From positions 155,189 to 219,188 of IMG/VR virus record IMGVR_UViG_3300033388_007730: a stretch of DNA of 64,000 nucleotides; one strand, 5' to 3'. A program made the translations under genes and the position numbers. Under the pieces are notes generated by a model that saw nothing but the letters and a program-made list of their open reading frames with translations, was not told the DNA's origin and ran no database searches. Source of the DNA: a virus. Below are positions 56,881 to 64,000 of the stretch, piece by piece (position 1 is the first letter of the stretch; every line of letters begins with the position of its first letter).

Positions 56881-57561
56881 ATTACGTATTTTTTAGGCGA
56901 CTGTCATGGCAGTTTTAAGACTTATCATTATATCCTTTTTAACATGCAGCATAAAGGAGATAGGAAAGGTGTAGACTGTTCTTTTCAAGTTGGAGATATG
57001 GGGATAGGTTTTCCTGGGAAAGAATTTCCGTATCATAGAGATGGGAAAACTTGGTTTCCACCTATTGATAAAAATCATAAATTCATAAGGGGAAATCATG
57101 ATGATCCTGTAATGTGCAGTGAGCATCCTAATTGTGTTGATGACTGGGGTCATTTCCCTACTCCAGATATTTTTTGGATAAGTGGTGGTTTCTCTGTAGA
57201 TTATATGTACAGAACCCCTGACATTGACTTATGGGAATATGAGGAGTTAGAGGAGCATCAGTTTGAGCAAGCTATGGAACTTTATAAAAAAGTGAAACCT
57301 AGGATAATGGTTTCTCATGAAGGTCCACTTGTTATAAAATATGACGTTATAACTAACCCGATAAAGGAAGTAATTATTACTCGTACTGAGAGACATCTTC
57401 AAAAGATGTTTGAGGTTCATCAGCCAGAGTTTTGGATTTTTGGACATCATCACATAAGGAAAAATATTTGGGTTCAAGGAACTCAATTTGTTGCTCTTGG
57501 AGAGTTTAAGTTCGGAAAGATAAGTGATAGTATTTATGAGATGCCAAATTTAAAATGGTAG
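56881..57561 (+). CDS. Metallophosphoesterase, ATT in place of ATG
   Basis: The frame from ATT 56881 reads TYFLGDCHGSFKTYHY, the calcineurin-like GDxHG motif, then FQVGDMGIG (GDxxD-like), FIRGNHDDP (GNHD), MVSHEGP and FGHHHIR. Motif 1 lies before the first ATG (56944), so translation must begin upstream, yet no ATG/GTG/TTG is available. GAGAGG precedes ATT. Full-length ~226 residues. Probably a phosphodiesterase or phosphatase on nucleotides or RNA. Confidence 0.8.
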   Translation: MTYFLGDCHGSFKTYHYILFNMQHKGDRKGVDCSFQVGDMGIGFPGKEFPYHRDGKTWFPPIDKNHKFIRGNHDDPVMCSEHPNCVDDWGHFPTPDIFWISGGFSVDYMYRTPDIDLWEYEELEEHQFEQAMELYKKVKPRIMVSHEGPLVIKYDVITNPIKEVIITRTERHLQKMFEVHQPEFWIFGHHHIRKNIWVQGTQFVALGEFKFGKISDSIYEMPNLKW

Positions 57562-57573
57562 AAGGAAAGATGT

Positions 57574-58350
57574 ATGTTAGGTTCAATAATTGGTGATGTA
57601 ATTAGTTCTGTGTATGAGTGTAGCAAGACAAAAGAAATTGATTTTCTTTTGTTCAGCGAAAAGACAAAGTTTACAGATGATACTGTCTTAACTATAGCTA
57701 CTGCTTATGCTATAATAAAGAAAACAAATTTTGGATCTACATATAAAATATTTGTAAATGATTATCCAGACAGAGGTTATGGTGGGAAATTCCGTCAGTG
57801 GATGAAATCTGCTAGTCTCGAACCATACGATAGTTGGAGTAATGGCTCAGCTATGAGAGTTGGTTCTATTGGATTTGCTTTTAATAGTATAGAAGAGGTA
57901 TTGGCAGAAGCAAAGAGAAGTGTTGCTTGTACTCATAACCATCCAGAGGGCATTAAAGGTGCGCAAGCTATAGCTTTGGTTATATATCTTGCCCGTATGA
58001 GATATGGAAAGCTTGATATAAAGAAGATGATAACACATAATTTTGGTTATGATCTTGATAGAACAATAGATGAAATTAGACCAGATTATGCATTTAATGG
58101 ATCTTGTCAAGAGACAGTACCAGAAGCTATTATTGCTTTTTTAGATTCAACTGATTTTGAAAGTACTATTAGGTTGGCAATTTCTTTGGGTGGAGACAGT
58201 GATACTTTAGCTTGTATTGTTGGTGGAATTGCTGAAGCATATTATAATTTAATACCGATGAATATATCAGAGCCAGTAGTAGCTCTCTTATCAGATGAAT
58301 TTCAGCAAGTGATAGTTGATTTTTATAAATATTTGGGGGAGAAAAATTAA
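57574..58350 (+). CDS. ADP-ribosylglycohydrolase
   Basis: 258 residues. LGSIIGDVISSVYE, KFTDDTVLTIATAYA, SNGSAMRVGSIGFAF, THNHPEGIKGAQA and GGDSDTLACIVGGIAEAYY are all hallmark DraG/ARH segments; the Asp/Thr metal-binding residues appear intact. Would remove ADP-ribose from protein or nucleic acid, a plausible counter to host ADP-ribosylating toxins, or reverse phage-made modification. With the Nudix enzyme (31836) it could clear ADP-ribose. Confidence 0.93.
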   Translation: MLGSIIGDVISSVYECSKTKEIDFLLFSEKTKFTDDTVLTIATAYAIIKKTNFGSTYKIFVNDYPDRGYGGKFRQWMKSASLEPYDSWSNGSAMRVGSIGFAFNSIEEVLAEAKRSVACTHNHPEGIKGAQAIALVIYLARMRYGKLDIKKMITHNFGYDLDRTIDEIRPDYAFNGSCQETVPEAIIAFLDSTDFESTIRLAISLGGDSDTLACIVGGIAEAYYNLIPMNISEPVVALLSDEFQQVIVDFYKYLGEKN

Positions 58351-58355
58351 GAGAA

Positions 58356-58679
58356 ATGAGATTAGAATATGCTGAAATGGGGCTGCATAATTTTCATATA
58401 GCATTAGGAACAACTTTAAGTGTTTTAGAACTTTATAATATTGAACGTTTTAGCAATAAGATGTATAGAAAAATTATTTATGGGACTACAGATCCTTTAG
58501 AAATAAGTGTATTGTCAGAAGTTTATGATAAACAATATAAAATGATATTTGATAAAGTTGATAAATTAGATTATATTATTATGAATATATGTAATGGAGA
58601 TGGATGGGAAAAATTATGTTCCTTTTTAGGGGATGACATTCCATCTGCTGAATTTCCACATTTGGGAAAAAGAAAATAA
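58356..58679 (+). CDS. Hypothetical protein
   Basis: 107 residues, helical. Pattern not recognised. Overlaps the next ATG by one base (TAATG), so coupled to the 58679 gene. Confidence 0.5.
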   Translation: MRLEYAEMGLHNFHIALGTTLSVLELYNIERFSNKMYRKIIYGTTDPLEISVLSEVYDKQYKMIFDKVDKLDYIIMNICNGDGWEKLCSFLGDDIPSAEFPHLGKRK

Positions 58680-59194
58680 TGAATAATGAAGAAAAATTAA
58701 AATTACAGATGTCATCTGATAGAGAATGGGCTAGAATGAGAGATCATCAAGCTGCTTTATTAAGTATATTGACTATGAGAAAGCCTTCCGAATTAGATGT
58801 TCTTTGGAGCATGGGGTGTATAGGATTAATTTATGGTGATTTAATGCTCTACAAAGAAAATTTTGGGGAAGAAAGCATTAAGAAAGAATTAGATCATATT
58901 AATAAAAATCCCAAGGGTAAATTAGAAAGTTTTTCAGAGGATATAGATGCTTTCTCTAAGTTATTTGATGTAGATGTCAGCGTGGAAGATAAACAAAGTG
59001 TTATGGAGAAGATGCGCAAAAGATTATGGATTGGTGTAATAGGTGAAGAAAGTAGACTAAATTATCTTGTTAATAATTTTGGTGATGTCAGAGATGAAAT
59101 GGATATAATGTTTATTTATAAATGCGTTGCTCTGGTGTGTTTTGAATTAAAGATAAGAGAGATAGAGATTAAGATACTAGAGGGAGATTTCTAA
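58679..59194 (+). CDS. Helical hypothetical protein, paralogue of 60521
   Basis: 171 residues, all helical, ending CVALVCFELKIREIEIKILE-GDF. The same length and the similar end of the 60521 protein (CVCVAYIESNFRKREIHFLE) suggest an ancient duplication. Function unknown. Confidence 0.55.
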   Translation: MNNEEKLKLQMSSDREWARMRDHQAALLSILTMRKPSELDVLWSMGCIGLIYGDLMLYKENFGEESIKKELDHINKNPKGKLESFSEDIDAFSKLFDVDVSVEDKQSVMEKMRKRLWIGVIGEESRLNYLVNNFGDVRDEMDIMFIYKCVALVCFELKIREIEIKILEGDF

Positions 59195-59232
59195 TTCCAC
59201 CAGAGTGAATTTTTTTAAAACTTATATATTGA
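59193..59232 (+). promoter_or_regulatory. TTCCACCAGAGTGA promoter-like element, copy 3
   Basis: AATTCCACCAGAGTGA, 13 bp, TTATAT, 70 bp before ATG 59263. Confidence 0.6.
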
Positions 59233-59262
59233 GAATATGTTTATTTGAAAGGCTTTTAGAGT

Positions 59263-59664
59263 ATGGATGTTAAAGAGTATAACAAGCACAAAGACGCATT
59301 TAAAGAATATTACACAGATTTAGAGAAAGCTGTTAAAGTATTACAGGAAAAATATTCTCCAGGTTATGATGATGGTACAAAAATAGAAAGTTTTGATTTT
59401 GACGCAGAAATAGTGCATGTGCAGTATGAGCGACATCCTAATTGTGGCTGTTGTGGCAGCGATTATGATGGAGATGAATTGCCTATAGATATTGCTACAC
59501 CAGAAGGACTTGAAAGGTATATTAAGGAAAGAGATGAAGAAATAAAAAGATATAAGGAGAATGAAAAAGCAAGAAAAAGGAGAGAGGAAAGGCAGAAAAA
59601 AATTGCTGCTGAAGAGGCGAGAAGAAAAACATACGAAGAATTAAAGGCGGAATTTGATGATTAA
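59263..59664 (+). CDS. Hypothetical protein with Cys cluster and basic helix
   Basis: 133 residues. Middle segment HPNCGCCGSDYDGDE could bind metal. The C-terminal ~50 residues are a long Lys/Arg/Glu helix (KENEKARKRREERQKKIAAE). Overlaps the DUF6166-like gene by eight bases. Confidence 0.55.
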   Translation: MDVKEYNKHKDAFKEYYTDLEKAVKVLQEKYSPGYDDGTKIESFDFDAEIVHVQYERHPNCGCCGSDYDGDELPIDIATPEGLERYIKERDEEIKRYKENEKARKRREERQKKIAAEEARRKTYEELKAEFDD

Positions 59665-60052
59665 ATATGAATATCATGGAACGAAAGAACAAGGACAGTT
59701 AGACAATATTACTGTCGCTGTAAAAGAAGCTCATCATTATGGTGCTAGTATCAATTGTGATTTAACACATGTTGAGAGACATAGCCCAGATGGGTTCCAA
59801 TGGGGATATGGGGGAAGTGGTCCTGCTGATCTGGCATTATCTATCTTAATTCATTTTTGTAAAAAAAGAGATTTATTACCAGAAGTTGCTGAGAAATACT
59901 ATCAAGAGTTTAAAGCTGCTTTTATTGTCCCTGCTGACAATGAACTAAAAATAACATGTAAGGATATAGCTAGATGGCTAGCTGATAAAGATCCTCAATT
60001 GGAAGATGTATTGTTTGAAGAAAGAAAGGATGATTATGAACAGAAGGCATAA
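59657..60052 (+). CDS. DUF6166-like protein
   Basis: 131 residues from ATG 59657. SPDGFQWGYGGSGPADLALS matches the conserved core of small DUF6166 proteins (GFxWGYGGSGPxxLALAIL), followed by YYQEFKAAF. Family function unknown; common in phages and plasmids. Confidence 0.8.
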   Translation: MIKYEYHGTKEQGQLDNITVAVKEAHHYGASINCDLTHVERHSPDGFQWGYGGSGPADLALSILIHFCKKRDLLPEVAEKYYQEFKAAFIVPADNELKITCKDIARWLADKDPQLEDVLFEERKDDYEQKA

Positions 60053-60506
60053 GGGAAAAATGGATATAGAGATAGATGGATTTGTGATATTCTTAATAGG
60101 GGTATTTGTTGTACTCCCTCTTGCAAGAACCGTCATAAATAAATTTCCAGGTGGAAGTGAATCTCCAGTATCAGAGGTAAGAGATGGAGAAACACCTGTA
60201 GAAGTTATTGCTGATGAGCTTGTCTCTACAACTTCTTCGGCTGTATTTGCTAAGTTTAAGTCAATAGATTTATCTAGTGGAGAGAAAGTTGCTAATATCA
60301 ATGAAGGTGTTAGATTTAATGTAGAAGATGATGTAGTAAAAGTGACTTCTAAATCTCCTAGCGGAGAAGAAGGAAAATTAGAGATTAAAAAGTATTTAAG
60401 GAATAGGTATGTTGGTGCTGTCTTTAATGAAGAAGGAACGTGGGAAATTACGTTTTACGACAAAGATGGTTTTGCATTAAATTGGCATAAAATAAGTGTT
60501 TATTAA
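60036..60506 (+). CDS. Membrane-anchored hypothetical protein
   Basis: 156 residues from ATG 60036 (GAAAGAAAGG upstream). One hydrophobic segment near the N-terminus (GFVIFLIGVFVVLPLARTVI), then a soluble beta-rich domain (KLEIKKYLRNRYVGAVFNEE). Probably anchored in the inner membrane. Confidence 0.6.
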   Translation: MNRRHKGKMDIEIDGFVIFLIGVFVVLPLARTVINKFPGGSESPVSEVRDGETPVEVIADELVSTTSSAVFAKFKSIDLSSGEKVANINEGVRFNVEDDVVKVTSKSPSGEEGKLEIKKYLRNRYVGAVFNEEGTWEITFYDKDGFALNWHKISVY

Positions 60507-60520
60507 GGAGGAGTGTTATA

Positions 60521-61036
60521 ATGCAAAATAATGATCCTTATATGCAACATATGATAGCTACAACTGATCGTTTGTGGATAGAGTTAAGAGAATATAACAA
60601 AGATATTGTTGATTATTTGAGTGGTGATGACAATATTGATTTTGAAGTTATTAACAAGATATTGCATATCTCACTTAGACTAATCATCTCTGAATTATTG
60701 GTTAATAAAGAAGAGTATGAGAAATATCCAGTGAAAAATTTGGATATTGATGAATTCATTCAATTGACTATTGTAGATTCTGGTAAAAAGAAGTTTGATT
60801 ATAATAACCAGGAAGAATGTGAAAAGTTTATGGAGGAGATTAGAGCAATAATATGGGGGTATATCAAACAGTATTATGAGGAATTAAGTGATATTATTAT
60901 TGCTGTAATCGGAGATAAGAGTAGGCAACTAACACAGAGTAATTATGATCGTTTAACGGAGTGTGTCTGTGTAGCGTATATTGAATCTAATTTTAGAAAA
61001 AGAGAAATACACTTTTTAGAAAGAGAATTTGAGTAA
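60521..61036 (+). CDS. Helical hypothetical protein, paralogue of 58679
   Basis: 171 residues. Helical and acidic, with the same length and C-terminal pattern as the 58679 protein. GGAGGAG site. Its final A is the first base of the next ATG (TAATG). Confidence 0.55.
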   Translation: MQNNDPYMQHMIATTDRLWIELREYNKDIVDYLSGDDNIDFEVINKILHISLRLIISELLVNKEEYEKYPVKNLDIDEFIQLTIVDSGKKKFDYNNQEECEKFMEEIRAIIWGYIKQYYEELSDIIIAVIGDKSRQLTQSNYDRLTECVCVAYIESNFRKREIHFLEREFE

Positions 61037-61524
61037 TGCAGGAAAATGGTGATGAATTTCGTTTAAATCCGGAGTGGGAATCAATTGCAAATGAGAAAAA
61101 TGTTTTTGGTATGGCTACTGCTCTGTATTCAGATTTAAAGCAACATATGTTTAGTGGAGCATTTATTCCTCAAGAGTCAATCAGTCAGTTGATGCTTGTT
61201 GTGCAAAAAGTTTTGTATAATGATTTTGGGTGGAATGAGGGAGAGTTAAAAGCTTTAGATGATAAATTCGAGGAGTTAAACCAATATTATCTAGATAAAA
61301 TAGAGGGGTCTCATTCTCTACCACCTGCGGCGTTGATGGTTGCTCCTAATTCAATATCGACTGAAATGATGCCAGGAACAACTCATATTCATATGGAAAT
61401 TGTTAAGAATAGGAAGAACAGGAGTAAAATGTCATTTGTTAAAGACACTGTTATAGTGTTTTTTGAGATTGCAGTTTGTTGTTTGGCAATAATTGGATTG
61501 ATGGCTTTGATAGGACTTATATAG
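61036..61524 (+). CDS. C-tail-anchored membrane protein
   Basis: 162 residues. A soluble helical region, a His-containing linker (GTTHIHMEIVKNRKNR), then a C-terminal hydrophobic helix (VIVFFEIAVCCLAIIGLMAL). Tail-anchored topology. Ends overlapping GTG 61524. Confidence 0.6.
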   Translation: MQENGDEFRLNPEWESIANEKNVFGMATALYSDLKQHMFSGAFIPQESISQLMLVVQKVLYNDFGWNEGELKALDDKFEELNQYYLDKIEGSHSLPPAALMVAPNSISTEMMPGTTHIHMEIVKNRKNRSKMSFVKDTVIVFFEIAVCCLAIIGLMALIGLI

Positions 61525-61784
61525 TGGATGAAGAGAAAAAAACTCTAAAAAAAGTAATGCCTTATGAATTTGACTCTTGCTCTTATGATGACACAAGAGC
61601 ATATAAGATGAAAGATGTTCTTGTTGGTGAAGAGCATTGTTCATTATTTGATCAGGATGAATATCAGCCATGGCCTGGGACTCATAAAAATGTGTATTTT
61701 TGGGTAGAGTTAGAGAATGGATATTCTGTAGGTTGGAATGAAAATCCTGCGAGAGGGTGGAGCTTTCCAGTTATAAAATCATAA
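61524..61784 (+). CDS. Hypothetical protein
   Basis: 86 residues from GTG 61524, overlapping the previous stop; an upstream-extended version is antisense-like noise. VYFWVELENGYSVGWNENPA and RGWSFPVIKS suggest a compact beta domain. Not recognised. Confidence 0.5.
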   Translation: MDEEKKTLKKVMPYEFDSCSYDDTRAYKMKDVLVGEEHCSLFDQDEYQPWPGTHKNVYFWVELENGYSVGWNENPARGWSFPVIKS

Positions 61785-61800
61785 TAAATACTTTATTTGA

Positions 61801-61840
61801 GGGGTAATATGGTGTTTTTTACAGCTATAGCCCCTTTTTT
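61801..61840 (+). terminator. Rho-independent terminator
   Basis: GGGGTAATA pairs with TATAGCCCC (one mismatch, one G-U) and is followed by TTTTTT; the promoter-like element copy 4 starts at the next base. Confidence 0.65.
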
Positions 61841-61880
61841 AATTCCGCCAGAGTGAAAAAAATTATAACTAATATATTGT
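61841..61880 (+). promoter_or_regulatory. TTCCGCCAGAGTGA promoter-like element, copy 4
   Basis: AATTCCGCCAGAGTGA, 13 bp, TAATAT, 68 bp before the methylase ATG. Confidence 0.6.
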
Positions 61881-61908
61881 AAATGATAATTTTTGAAAAG
61901 GAATGTAA

Positions 61909-63447
61909 ATGGCAGTTAAGAAAAAAAGAAAAATAAATCTGGTAAAAGCTTTATCAAGAGCAGTTGTTGAGAAAGATGTAGAAAATGCCTACAGAAATGC
62001 CTTTGAAAGTGAATTCCCAGGATACATTTCCTCTCCTTTTGGAAGTGATGGTATTTTGAGAAATCATGTCGTTACTTCGACATTAGAATTTAAATATGAT
62101 TTGAATATGAGAAATTCATTTCAACAAGCTGGAGTTATTCTCCAATCAGTGTATTACTTGAAGAAAATAGAAACAAGTGGAGAAGCATTGCCGAAAGCAG
62201 TATTTGTAGGTGATGTTAATGAGTGTTTTGTGGTTCCTGTTGCTTCAGTTTCTAAATATCTTAAGTATAAGGTAAATTGGGATATAGCACCTTCATCTGC
62301 GGCAAAAAAGAACTCAGATTTGGTGAAAGAAATTGCTCAAAATAAAGATATTGAACCTTTTATCTATGATATAGATAAGAATTTTGATTTCTTATCTGTC
62401 GTGGAGAAAATGAAAAATATTTCTCTTGATAAACCTTATGCCGTTACAATCACAAAGAATAATATTCTGGAGATATTTAAGCGTTTTGAAAAAGACGTAG
62501 TAAAAGATAAGTATTATACGACAAAAACAATTTTTGATGAAGATAAAAGAATATCGGAGTTAGCGGATCTGTTTTTTACTTGTTTAACTGCTCCGAAAGA
62601 AGTGTTTTTACATCCTAACAAGAAAAATAAAATGATTGTTAGGGGAAAAGAGATTAGAGTTAATTCCAAAAATTATAGGATATTCTTTTCTCAGTTTAGA
62701 CAAGAATACACTCCTGTTGAGTTAGAAGCAATAACAGCTAATAAAGATAGGATATTGGAAGATACTCATCGTCGTAGAACTGGAGCATTTTTTACTCCTG
62801 ATATTTGGGTAGCAGAAGCACATAAAATGATAGCAGAGCAGTTTGGTGAAAATTGGAAAGAAGAGTATGTTGTATGGGATTGTGCTTGTGGGACTGCTAA
62901 TCTTACAAGGGGGTATAAATTCAAAGAACTCTATATCTCTACAATAGATCAGAGTGATATAAATACAATAGGGGATTGTGGGTATAATCCAGAAGCAACT
63001 GTGTTTCAGTATGACTTTCTTGATGAGATAGGTGTTGATAGAGTTCCTGATGGTTTGAGAAAAGCATTTGAAGATGGGAAGAAAGTGTTGTTTCTTATCA
63101 ATCCACCGTATGGAGCAGGTGGAGAAGTTGGGGGCAATTCTAAAAAAGATATAGGAAAAAGTCTTATAAATTCCATAATGTTGGAAGATAATATGAGATT
63201 TGCTTCAAAACAACTATATACTCAATTTATATATAAAATTACTAAATTGAAAGAAAAATATAACTGCAAAATAGCGAATACAATTTTTGCTCCACCTTTA
63301 TTCATGACTGGTTCGGATTTCTCTAATTTTAGAGAAGTATTTTATAATAATTTTGAGTTTAGGAATGGTATGCTTTTTAAAGCAAGTCATTTTGCTGATG
63401 TAAAATCTCAATGGGGAATATCTTTTACAATTTGGGAGAGTAAATAA
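61909..63447 (+). CDS. N6-adenine DNA methyltransferase, N-terminal part
   Basis: 512 residues. RRRTGAFFTPDIWVAEAHKM then VVWDCACGTANLTRGY (SAM-binding motif I, DxAxGxxN) and VLFLINPPYGAGGE (NPPY catalytic motif). The N-terminal ~270 residues are a nuclease/recognition-like region of the kind seen in type IIG or Eco57I-like enzymes; no PD-ExK motif is certain. The stop overlaps the next ATG (TAATG), and the downstream frame appears to be the rest of the same enzyme. Confidence 0.88.
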   Translation: MAVKKKRKINLVKALSRAVVEKDVENAYRNAFESEFPGYISSPFGSDGILRNHVVTSTLEFKYDLNMRNSFQQAGVILQSVYYLKKIETSGEALPKAVFVGDVNECFVVPVASVSKYLKYKVNWDIAPSSAAKKNSDLVKEIAQNKDIEPFIYDIDKNFDFLSVVEKMKNISLDKPYAVTITKNNILEIFKRFEKDVVKDKYYTTKTIFDEDKRISELADLFFTCLTAPKEVFLHPNKKNKMIVRGKEIRVNSKNYRIFFSQFRQEYTPVELEAITANKDRILEDTHRRRTGAFFTPDIWVAEAHKMIAEQFGENWKEEYVVWDCACGTANLTRGYKFKELYISTIDQSDINTIGDCGYNPEATVFQYDFLDEIGVDRVPDGLRKAFEDGKKVLFLINPPYGAGGEVGGNSKKDIGKSLINSIMLEDNMRFASKQLYTQFIYKITKLKEKYNCKIANTIFAPPLFMTGSDFSNFREVFYNNFEFRNGMLFKASHFADVKSQWGISFTIWESK

Positions 63448-64000
63448 TGGAAAAAATTAAATTGAAAAAAGTGTTATTTATAAAAGACATTGATACTAAC
63501 ACTTATGCAGTTGAAATTATTGGGACAAAAGAGATGTATAGTTCTAATGGTAATAGTTCTTCTAAATGGATCAGAGAAGAAGTAAAAGGTATTGCTAAAA
63601 GCGAATGTGTAGTATTGACAAATGCTGTAAATATAAAAAATAAAAAGTTGGTTAAAAATCCTACAATGATTAAAAATGCACTCGGATTTTTTCATAATAA
63701 TGCTAATGCGGTTTATCATAATACTAGTTTTGTGGGAATTTACTCGTCCCCGATAGATACAAGTAATGGTCTTTCTATCGTCCCCGAAAATTATAAAAAG
63801 GTAATAGCTCTTTTCACTGCAAGAAAAAGTATCAAACTTGACTGGATTAACTGTAAGGATGAATACCTTGTCCCCAACACTGAGCATTCAGATTATGAGC
63901 AATGGAATAATGACTGCATAATCTATAGTCTCTTCAATAATTCTTCTCAACAAAGTAGTTTGAGAGATATAGACTATAAAGATAAGAAGTGGGACATTAT
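63447..64000 (+). CDS. C-terminal part of the DNA methyltransferase, truncated by window edge
   Basis: From ATG 63447 the frame runs off the window. VEIIGTKEMYSSNGNSSSKW, FFHNNANAVYHNTSFVGIYS, TARKSIKLDWINCKDEYLVP and DCIIYSLFNNSSQQSSLRDI look like the distal target-recognition region of Eco57I-type methylases, normally on the same chain as NPPY. Coupled translation or a -1 frame break separates the halves. Confidence 0.65.
   Translation, partial: MEKIKLKKVLFIKDIDTNTYAVEIIGTKEMYSSNGNSSSKWIREEVKGIAKSECVVLTNAVNIKNKKLVKNPTMIKNALGFFHNNANAVYHNTSFVGIYSSPIDTSNGLSIVPENYKKVIALFTARKSIKLDWINCKDEYLVPNTEHSDYEQWNNDCIIYSLFNNSSQQSSLRDIDYKDKKWDI

Noticed and set aside
1-64000. CRISPR arrays and tRNA genes
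   Set aside because: No regularly spaced repeats of suitable length and no cloverleaf with a normal T-loop apart from the tmRNA were seen by eye; a covariance scan would settle this.

Overview
This 64-kb window looks like part of a large, AT-rich tailed-phage genome (roughly two thirds A+T by eye). The evidence is tightly packed genes with 0-20 bp gaps or ATGA/TAATG overlaps, nearly all on the + strand. Phage-type metabolism is present (ThyX, dCMP deaminase, thioredoxin, SSB, RuvC-like resolvase, DNA and MT-A70 methylases), along with many small orphan proteins and a heavy load of homing endonucleases and inteins. No ribosomal-protein operon or classical tRNA gene was seen. Host clues are weak: a secreted protein with a dockerin-like repeat and a protein with a ~90-residue Ser/Lys linker both resemble proteins common in Planctomycetota and relatives. 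This is an inference.

Layout. 0-9 kb: 5'-truncated RuvC-like resolvase, a possible small-terminase-like protein, a CCA-adding-enzyme fusion, virion-like and peptidase-like proteins. 8-17 kb: glycosyltransferases, a PAS histidine kinase with two reverse-strand response regulators, two probably well-expressed orphan proteins, thyX. 17-26 kb: small zinc-ribbon proteins, an HNH-RNA ligase fusion, HAD phosphatase, thioredoxin, HNH, SSB, an ABC-type ATPase, a homing endonuclease, a P-loop kinase and dCMP deaminase. 26-32 kb: papain-like peptidase with a full intein, tmRNA, two sigma-70-like genes, an HTH protein and a Nudix hydrolase. 32-46 kb: an fmdB-like gene split by a homing element, radical SAM, dockerin protein, PfkB kinase, DEDDh exonuclease, a run of small proteins, an RNA ligase broken by a split intein, purine salvage (HPRT and GMP reductase) and a TnpB remnant. 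46-64 kb: an AAA+ ATPase broken by an atypically split intein with a homing endonuclease between the halves, Ro60, MT-A70 methylase, ankyrin protein, T4-Rnl1-like RNA ligase, another homing endonuclease, metallophosphoesterase, ADP-ribosylglycohydrolase and a split N6-adenine DNA methylase.

The most interesting observation is a short peptide, roughly [S/T/D/N]-R-[F/Y/S]-[D/E]-[I/L]-[I/M]-[D/E]-[L/F/I]-[D/E], repeated at least twelve times between 17 and 46 kb. It usually forms the extreme C-terminus of otherwise unrelated small proteins, twice it is near the N-terminus, and two copies are gene remnants. I infer a docking, sorting or packaging tag that serves one common partner. In two genes the tag is reached only after a -1 shift at an identical heptamer, T TTT TTG. 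Two more genes have A AAA AAT or A AAA AAG at the point where the frame breaks. These are either programmed frameshifts or homopolymer errors in the sequence.

The window also carries an RNA maintenance set: CCA-adding enzyme, Ro60, three RNA ligases of different families, an Eri1-like exonuclease and a tmRNA with an unusually short predicted tag (ANSYAMAA). All three inteins interrupt catalytic motifs: Walker A, ligase KxDG, and the residue before the peptidase nucleophile. Promoters fall into two classes that share GTGA and a -10 box but differ at -35, which fits the two phage-encoded sigma-like proteins. Several genes have a good ribosome-binding site but no ATG/GTG/TTG start.
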